NCBI GenBank assembly: GCA_026396205.1
Contig: JAPLXF010000027.1
Coordinates: 1-5,274, forward strand
DNA length: 5,274 bases
Reading direction: 5' to 3'
Origin: Candidatus Moraniibacteriota bacterium
Lineage (GTDB): Bacteria; Patescibacteriota; Minisyncoccia; Moranbacterales; UBA2206
The position numbers were made by a program, and so were the translations under genes. Below the pieces are notes generated by a model. The model worked only from the letters and a program-made list of their open reading frames with translations. It ran no database searches and had not been told where the DNA came from. Below are positions 1 through 4,084 of this stretch, piece by piece; positions within the stretch are counted from its first letter, which is position 1, and each line of letters opens with the position of its first letter.

Positions 1-1
1 A

Positions 2-619
2 AAAATTATCGCCATTGGCAATAGTCTGGGCTTTTATTCCAATCAATACGCTTCCGGATTACTGCAAGAATTCAATCCCGAATTCAATCTTTCCGGAATG
101 GCCGTGGCTTCTTCGGAAAAAATGGCAGGAGTATTTAAGGCCGACTTTAATTCTCCGGATAAATTTGCCGGCGGCCCGATTGTCGATTACGCCGGCGGAG
201 TTATCGGCCTTGTTGGTTCTGTCGAGCAAAATAACCAGGAGATTTCTTTTCAAATCCCTTCCAATAAAATTAAAAAGGTGATTGAGCGGGCAATACAAAA
301 AGATTTTACCGCTAATCCCAAGCTAGGCATTTACTATTTGCCGCTTGACCAGTCGCAAAAAATTTCGCGCGGATTGAGCGTCAGCGAAGGCGCCTTGATT
401 TTTTCTCCTTCCGGCCAGCAAGGGTTAGCAATAATTGCCGGATCGCCAGCACAAAAAGCCGGTCTTAAAATCAACGACATAATTATCGCTATCAACGGAG
501 AAGCAGTTACTTTGCAAAAAAGTTTGCCGGATATTCTTTATCAATACCGCTCAGGCAATGAAATCGAACTGACTATTCTTCGCGACGGCCAGGAAATCAA
601 GCAAAAAGTCCAACTGTAA
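2..619 (+). CDS. HtrA-like trypsin-fold/PDZ protein, C-terminal part, probably protease-dead
   Basis: The gene runs in from the left edge; 205 residues are visible before the TAA at 617-619. Residues 1-10 (IGNSLG) match the strand around the GNPLG motif of HtrA/Deg (S1C) proteases. Residues 46-72 match the active-site serine region, followed by the usual VIGLVG strand and a SFQIPSNKI segment like the 'FAIPI' stretch of HtrA. Residues about 106-205 form a PDZ domain, with a GALI carboxylate-binding loop (130-133), AGSPAQKAGL (146-155) and NDIIIAINGE. The serine motif reads KFAGGP (54-59): Ala56 (codon GCC, 167-169) stands where NSGGP has the nucleophile. Catalytic His and Asp would lie outside the window. 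By inference it is an envelope protein that binds C-terminal peptides rather than a working protease. The family call is firm; loss of activity is likely. A terminator follows 30 bp after the stop. Confidence 0.85.
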   Translation, partial: KIIAIGNSLGFYSNQYASGLLQEFNPEFNLSGMAVASSEKMAGVFKADFNSPDKFAGGPIVDYAGGVIGLVGSVEQNNQEISFQIPSNKIKKVIERAIQKDFTANPKLGIYYLPLDQSQKISRGLSVSEGALIFSPSGQQGLAIIAGSPAQKAGLKINDIIIAINGEAVTLQKSLPDILYQYRSGNEIELTILRDGQEIKQKVQL

Positions 620-648
620 TTTGAATATCTGATCTTTAGGATTTTATT

Positions 649-671
649 AAATCTGCCCAAAGCAGATTTTT
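649..671 (+). terminator. Rho-independent terminator of the HtrA-like gene
   Basis: A perfect 8-bp stem, aaatctgc (649-656) with gcagattt (662-669), closes a 5-nt loop (ccaaa) and runs straight into a T-run ending at 671. It starts 30 bp after the stop codon of the HtrA-like gene, where its terminator is expected. The stem is AT-rich at its base, so termination may be moderate. The 100-bp repeat element begins at the next base. Confidence 0.7.
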
Positions 672-771
672 ATCCCGCACCTTCCTACGGAGTATTAAAC
701 TTCGCAGGAAGAATTTATTCAATCCATTCATCCTTGCAGTAAGCCACGAGGTTTTATGGAAGGTGCGGGAT
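672..771. repeat. 100-bp palindrome-ended structured repeat, copy 1
   Basis: A perfect 14-bp inverted repeat bounds it: atcccgcaccttcc (672-685) and ggaaggtgcgggat (758-771). Inside are a long hairpin, 681-711 (12 of 13 positions paired, counting one G-T, with a 5-nt loop), and a weaker one, 732-751, centred on gtaagc. The left arm (681-685) is shared by the outer stem and the first hairpin, so the two folds compete. The element resembles copy 2 (2100-2202) in ends, length, internal plan and a CGCAGGA core (703-709). It lies directly between a terminator and the next promoter. It may be a REP/BIME- or MITE-like mobile repeat; no transposase gene is in the window. No flanking target duplication is clear. 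Confidence 0.75.
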
Positions 772-775
772 TTAT

Positions 776-804
776 TTGACAAAATTTTTACAATATGTTA
801 GGTT
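776..804 (+). promoter_or_regulatory. Extended -10 promoter for the secreted protein gene
   Basis: TTGACA (776-781) is followed after 17 bp by TAGGTT (799-804), with TG at 796-797 giving an extended -10. The -10 itself is weak but the perfect -35 and TG compensate. It sits only 4 bp downstream of the repeat element. The predicted leader is about 70 nt and ends in a strong Shine-Dalgarno at 865-871. The same pattern recurs before 2328. Confidence 0.65.
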
Positions 805-879
805 TTAAAGTTCTTTGAGAACCGAATAGCAAGGTAAATTTTTCACAACTTATCACAACCTATTAAGGAGGAAGGAAGT

Positions 880-2037
880 ATGAAAAAAGTAAGATTTACC
901 GTATTAATTGCAACCGTCGCATTTTTCTTTGCGGCACTGGCAGAAGCGGCTATCTTTCCGGAGATTAAACTTAATGGAATGGATAGCATAGCCATTGTTA
1001 ACCCTGATGATCCGGAAAACAATCTGACTATAAAGCTGGATGTTGCCGGAGAATCCGCCAACAATGTAGACTGGTGGCTTCTTTATGAGTCTGACGAAGA
1101 AGGTCTTATGTCACTCAATTGCTTGACAATGAAATGGGAAAAAGGCGTTAAACCGATGGGTCAGTGGAATCTGAAAAGCCAGCCAATTACCTCAATACCA
1201 ACAACGGGATTGAATTTTCCCGCGGTTGAATCCGGATCAGCTGTTTTCTTTTTTGGCATTGACTTGATTGCCAATGGCCAATTTGACTACAGATCGACAA
1301 TTTATCAATATGTTGTAGCTAATTGCCGTAGGGATTGCTCCATTGCCAAGTTGGAAAAGTTTGAAGATTTTGGACTAACTGGCAATTTTGGAATGACTGT
1401 CAGACTGGAAAGCTTGCCAAAGGGAGCATTATTTTTGAGCGGGCAGACTATGACTTATATTCCAGCAGCGCCAAACGGCCCATGGGATGATGCCAGTGTC
1501 TATATTCTCCAAGAATTGAATAGCGAGCTCGGTTATATAAAATTTCAGTGGTGGAATGGCATACCATTTGAATTTTCTTACGGCGCCGGCAAAACTTGGT
1601 TTAATCCAGCCTGTTCATCTTTCAAATATCCAGTGAATGCGGAAAAGGGGAAACAGCATCTAATGGTCATTCCCGGAACGAAAAAAACATGTCCTATGGC
1701 AGAGATTAATGACTGCTATGTAAAAAGTATCCGGTATTTAGGCAACGACAAATTCAGAGTCTATATTAATTTTGATAAGCTGCCTATTCGGGATTACCAA
1801 AAACTTTTTGCCAAGGGCATGGATATAACAAAGAAACTTGACTGGAGTTTCTTTGCTGTAACCGATTCTTTTCCGTGTTATTACTTCGAATTCACATGGC
1901 CAAAGGGAACTGGAATCTTCGGGTTCTCATTCGGAGTAACAAAGCATGACGGAATAGAAGAATGGATTGATCCAAAATTATCGACTTTCTACAACACAGA
2001 TTACCTTGCATTCGATCCAGACAGCTACCGGAAATAG
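880..2037 (+). CDS. Secreted multi-domain protein of unknown function with an internal duplication
   Basis: A 385-residue protein. The start is set by AAGGAGG at 865-871, eight bases before ATG. Residues 1-23 are a signal peptide (MKK, hydrophobic core, cleavage likely after AEA). Residues about 34-149 have the pattern DWWLLYE ... FFFGIDLIANGQFD, which I associate with a domain repeated in secreted proteins of deltaproteobacteria and other environmental bacteria; that match is from memory. Residues 152-243 and 278-365 look like two copies of one beta-rich module: each begins with DC, then has a hydrophobic strand ending LP, an F-x-W strand, an FS[YF]G strand and ends W[FI][DN]P. There are seven cysteines (81, 149, 153, 245, 271, 279, 333). 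No catalytic motif or sortase/membrane anchor is visible, so it is probably released or held by binding. It has its own promoter and terminator. Function unknown. Confidence 0.85.
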   Translation: MKKVRFTVLIATVAFFFAALAEAAIFPEIKLNGMDSIAIVNPDDPENNLTIKLDVAGESANNVDWWLLYESDEEGLMSLNCLTMKWEKGVKPMGQWNLKSQPITSIPTTGLNFPAVESGSAVFFFGIDLIANGQFDYRSTIYQYVVANCRRDCSIAKLEKFEDFGLTGNFGMTVRLESLPKGALFLSGQTMTYIPAAPNGPWDDASVYILQELNSELGYIKFQWWNGIPFEFSYGAGKTWFNPACSSFKYPVNAEKGKQHLMVIPGTKKTCPMAEINDCYVKSIRYLGNDKFRVYINFDKLPIRDYQKLFAKGMDITKKLDWSFFAVTDSFPCYYFEFTWPKGTGIFGFSFGVTKHDGIEEWIDPKLSTFYNTDYLAFDPDSYRK

Positions 2038-2061
2038 TTTCCGCATAATTGTCTGGATCTT

Positions 2062-2099
2062 ACCGGCATCTTGCTTATATAGAAGATGCCGGTTTTTTT
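2062..2099 (+). terminator. Strong Rho-independent terminator after the secreted protein gene
   Basis: An 11-bp perfect stem, accggcatctt (2062-2072) with aagatgccggt (2083-2093), has a 10-nt loop and a run of seven T (2093-2099). It lies 24 bp after the TAG at 2035-2037. The second repeat element starts at the very next base, 2100. Confidence 0.93.
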
Positions 2100-2202
2100 A
2101 TCCCGCACCACAGAAAACCACTGGCGTAAGCCAGTAGATGAATACAAGCAACCCGCAGGACAATAATCCCAATGCCACAGATGTAAGTCTGTGGTGCGGG
2201 AT
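2100..2202. repeat. 103-bp palindrome-ended structured repeat, copy 2
   Basis: A perfect 15-bp inverted repeat bounds it: atcccgcaccacaga (2100-2114) and tctgtggtgcgggat (2188-2202). Inside are two hairpins with GTAA loops: actggc-gtaa-gccagt (2120-2135) and ccacagat-gtaa-gtctgtgg (2175-2194, one G-T pair). The second hairpin uses the right arm of the outer stem, so the folds exclude each other. It shares with copy 1 the outer ten bases (atcccgcacc), the right flank ATTTAT, the CGCAGGA core (2154-2160) and the length. The middle is otherwise diverged. It is likely a REP- or MITE-like element. Confidence 0.78.
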
Positions 2203-2210
2203 TTATGCTC

Positions 2211-2255
2211 AAAAATAAAAAAACTTACAATTCTTGCTATCGCAAAATTTGTAAG
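2211..2255 (-). terminator. Possible terminator read on the minus strand
   Basis: Read on the minus strand, cttacaa/ttgtaag (2249-2255 with 2224-2230) forms a 7-bp stem. The hairpin continues through mismatches to a 4-bp inner stem (2234-2237 with 2242-2245) and is followed by a T-rich run (the A-run 2211-2223 on the + strand). On the + strand there is no T-run after the hairpin. No minus-strand gene enters from the right, so what it would stop is unclear. The stem is AT-rich. Confidence 0.45.
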
Positions 2256-2273
2256 CATATAAACCGAAAAAAG

Positions 2274-2302
2274 TTGACAAGATTGGCGATTGATGCTAGT
2301 AT
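2274..2302 (+). promoter_or_regulatory. Strong extended -10 promoter before the Wzz-like relic
   Basis: TTGACA (2274-2279), a 17-bp spacer, then TAGTAT (2297-2302) preceded by TG at 2294-2295. This is close to consensus. Initiation near 2309 would give a leader of only about 20 nt before ATG 2328, with no Shine-Dalgarno in it. The promoter looks intact although the gene behind it is broken. Confidence 0.75.
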
Positions 2303-2327
2303 TTCAAGTTAAAATTTAATTTAAACT

Positions 2328-2889
2328 ATGACTATCGAAAAAGTGCTCTATATAGCCAAAACTAGGCTAAAATCATTAATCCTAACCGGCATGCTGCTGG
2401 GAGCGTTGTCTTTCCTTTTTCTGGTTTCCACCCAGCGAAAAATTTTTGGACGAGATCCAAAATATCAATCCGGCAGTAACCGAAACTTTGCCGGTAAATA
2501 AAAAAGACCGTTTGGAAAAATGGTCGGAAATAGTTAAAATCAGCAAGACTTCCAATCTGGGGCTTTTGCATATTGAAGTTTTCGGTGACACGCAAAAACA
2601 GGTAACAGAAACTTCCGATGCTATTCTGGCTGTCCTAACTACCAAAAACTTTTCTTTTTTAGGACGCGGTCAGGATTTGGACATTCGAATTATGAGCGGG
2701 CCGATTGTGGAAAAAAATCCCAGCATCAGCGAAATCATTTTTGCTGCTATTGGCGGAATTTTAATTGGGATGCTAATCTCTTTTATGTGGAATTATTACC
2801 GCGAAGAAATGAAAAGCCGGCAATATTTTGCGCAAATCAAGAAAAACGAAGACCAAGAATACACGGAAAGTTTGAAGGATTTAAATTAA
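2328..2889 (+). pseudogene. Broken Wzz/chain-length-determinant-like membrane protein gene
   Basis: From ATG 2328 the first frame encodes a short cytoplasmic start and a membrane helix (LILTGMLLGALSFLFLV), then STQRK, and stops out of family at 2507. From about 2440 another frame, one base on, carries the rest to TAA 2887-2889: LDEIQNINPAVTETLP, a KW...VKISK strand, LHIEVFGDTQ, a TKN helix, SGPIVEKNPS, then a second helix (IIFAAIGGILIGMLISFMW) and a charged tail. This order (helix, outside domain, proline-rich approach, helix) is that of Wzz-type polysaccharide co-polymerases without the tyrosine kinase. The frames meet at AAAAATTTTT (2438-2447). Removing one base would give 186 residues, still without much of the segment that normally follows the first helix. 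I infer an internal deletion plus frameshift. The downstream frame alone could start only at TTG 2446, with no ribosome site, and would lack the first helix. Confidence 0.72.
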
Positions 2890-2962
2890 ATGGTATTGAC
2901 CTCAGAGTAAGTTCTGGACTTTATTTTCACGGTAAATATTAGTTTATTGACCAGCGAGCTCG

Positions 2963-2977
2963 CCCGCCTTGGGCGGG
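2963..2977. repeat. GC-rich short hairpin between genes
   Basis: cccgcc (2963-2968) pairs with ggcggg (2972-2977) around a 3-nt loop, in otherwise AT-rich DNA. It is not followed by a T-run, so it is not a typical terminator; AATAATATTATACT follows. CCCGCC/GGCGGG hairpins of this kind are scattered between genes in many genomes, so this may be one copy of a dispersed short palindrome. It could also protect the 3' end of upstream transcripts. Confidence 0.55.
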
Positions 2978-2985
2978 AATAATAT

Positions 2986-2991
2986 TATACT
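2986..2991 (+). promoter_or_regulatory. Candidate -10 box for the lipoprotein-LysM operon
   Basis: TATACT (2986-2991) is a good -10, but there is no matching -35 at 16-18 bp (that region is the GC hairpin). Initiation near 2998 would place the start of the transcript at the base of the structured leader. No better promoter was seen between 2889 and 3114. Confidence 0.35.
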
Positions 2992-2997
2992 AAAATT

Positions 2998-3068
2998 GTT
3001 ATCCCGAATCTTCTCGTAACTGAAATTTAGAAGCGTTGCGGGCAGGTTGGGGATAGCAATGGGCTATC
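2998..3068 (+). promoter_or_regulatory. Structured leader with two competing stems
   Basis: gttatccc (2998-3005) can pair with gggatagc (3050-3057; 8 bp, one G-T), enclosing a small hairpin cttct/agaag (3010-3014, 3029-3033). Alternatively gatagc (3052-3057) pairs with gctatc (3063-3068) around a 5-nt loop. The two stems share bases 3052-3057 and cannot form together. I recognise no known riboswitch or leader family. The Shine-Dalgarno lies 32 bases further on, so control of translation would need longer-range pairing. Confidence 0.35.
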
Positions 3069-3113
3069 TGAACCTTGAAAACAAAATAAACCTATACACA
3101 AGGAGAAAGAAAG

Positions 3114-4055
3114 ATGAAAAAGATATTTTTTCTGGCAATTGTTGTTTTTGCTTTTGGCTGCTCGCCAAAGATGATGGTGAAGAATGTAAATTCACCGACA
3201 CTCGCGAGCCCTGACAAATCCATTGACATTCTTATTGAGCCTTTTGAATCGGTTGGCTTAAAAATAACCGAGTCGATCAAGAAAGGGGAGGTAACGATAG
3301 TGCCGGCGGTTTTTCCGGAAATTCTTTTTGGAGAATATTATCCGGGACGAATCCGCTGGAACGGATGGTGCGTAACTGAAGATGGCCGAGAATTTTTCTG
3401 CCAGTTTCTTTTTTCAGGAATTGACGAATGCGGAGGATATTACGCAATTTGCATAATTGACGGGGTTCTGATTAAGGGAACCATCGCTGGAATTTTCCTT
3501 CTCTCGACTTTGGCTGATTATGGCTATGACCTTAAGGGAAATGAATTTGAAATTCAATCCCCAATGCTTCAAAACCAAGCCAGCTATCGCAAAAGCCTTG
3601 CTTTTGAAAAAGGCACCGATTTTAGAAAACTGCAAACGATTCCAAGCGTGAAGTTGCTGGAAACCATAAAACTTTGGAATAACAACTTTAAATCAAAAAA
3701 AGGCGGTTTTATTACAACGCCGCTGGGAAAAGTAACAATCAAAAATAAGAAAGGCAACGAAGAAAAAGTCGACCAGATAGAAATTATTGCCGGAATTAAT
3801 CCGCAATACACCATTTATCAAAAATGGGTGGCGGAAACCCGCGGAAGACTTAGTGATCCAATTGCTAGTGTTTCAACACTTGCGATTGAAACCTACCGCT
3901 CTGTTAATGGCAGCATTCCTTCCAAAGGAGTGGATTTCAAATCCATAGTTCCTATGGATACCCCAATGGACAGAAGAGAACTCGGCGTAACAATAAAGTT
4001 TGCTTTAGATCTCAAACAAAGATTAATAAACTATTATCTAAATAACACCAAATAA
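3114..4055 (+). CDS. Probable lipoprotein of unknown family
   Basis: A 313-residue protein starting at ATG 3114, with AAGGAG at 3100-3105, eight bases upstream. Residues 1-16 (MKKIFFLAIVVFAFGC) look like a lipoprotein signal: hydrophobic core, then FAFGC with Cys16 as the lipidated residue. The lipobox is not ideal (Phe at -2). After it come Ser-Pro and a polar linker. Residues 60-115 hold a cluster of aromatic residues and four cysteines (86, 96, 106, 113). Residues 109-134 are hydrophobic with an internal Lys-Gly and might touch the membrane or be buried. Residues about 150-313 are charged and probably mixed helix/strand. No enzyme motif was recognised. The next gene starts 29 bp after the stop with no terminator between, so the two are probably one operon, and the partner is a LysM cell-wall protein. 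The role may be structural or cell-wall related; this is inference. Confidence 0.82.
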   Translation: MKKIFFLAIVVFAFGCSPKMMVKNVNSPTLASPDKSIDILIEPFESVGLKITESIKKGEVTIVPAVFPEILFGEYYPGRIRWNGWCVTEDGREFFCQFLFSGIDECGGYYAICIIDGVLIKGTIAGIFLLSTLADYGYDLKGNEFEIQSPMLQNQASYRKSLAFEKGTDFRKLQTIPSVKLLETIKLWNNNFKSKKGGFITTPLGKVTIKNKKGNEEKVDQIEIIAGINPQYTIYQKWVAETRGRLSDPIASVSTLAIETYRSVNGSIPSKGVDFKSIVPMDTPMDRRELGVTIKFALDLKQRLINYYLNNTK

Positions 4056-4084
4056 CAAACCTTGAAGAATGAAGGAGGTGCAGT

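Noticed and set aside
672..771. Integron attC sites or CRISPR repeats for the two palindromic elements
   Set aside because: The ends lack the GTTRRRY/RYYYAAC core sites of attC, the genes have their own promoters, and there are only two diverged copies 1.4 kb apart, not regularly spaced repeats.
2025..2258. 77-codon minus-strand frame across the second repeat element
   Set aside because: It is made of the palindromic repeat and terminator sequence, has no ribosome site, and shows no domain.
2438..2447. Programmed frameshift in the Wzz-like gene at AAAAATTTTT
   Set aside because: The tract is slippery-looking, but a +1 shift with no stimulatory signal seen, and a product still lacking part of the outside domain, make decay more likely.
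2446..2889. Separate 147-residue gene starting at TTG 2446
   Set aside because: There is no ribosome site before it, and the first membrane helix of the same protein family is encoded just upstream in another frame. A broken single gene explains it better.
2963..2977. Terminator for the Wzz-like relic
   Set aside because: The hairpin is GC-rich but is followed by AATAATATTA rather than a T-run, so it does not fit an intrinsic terminator.
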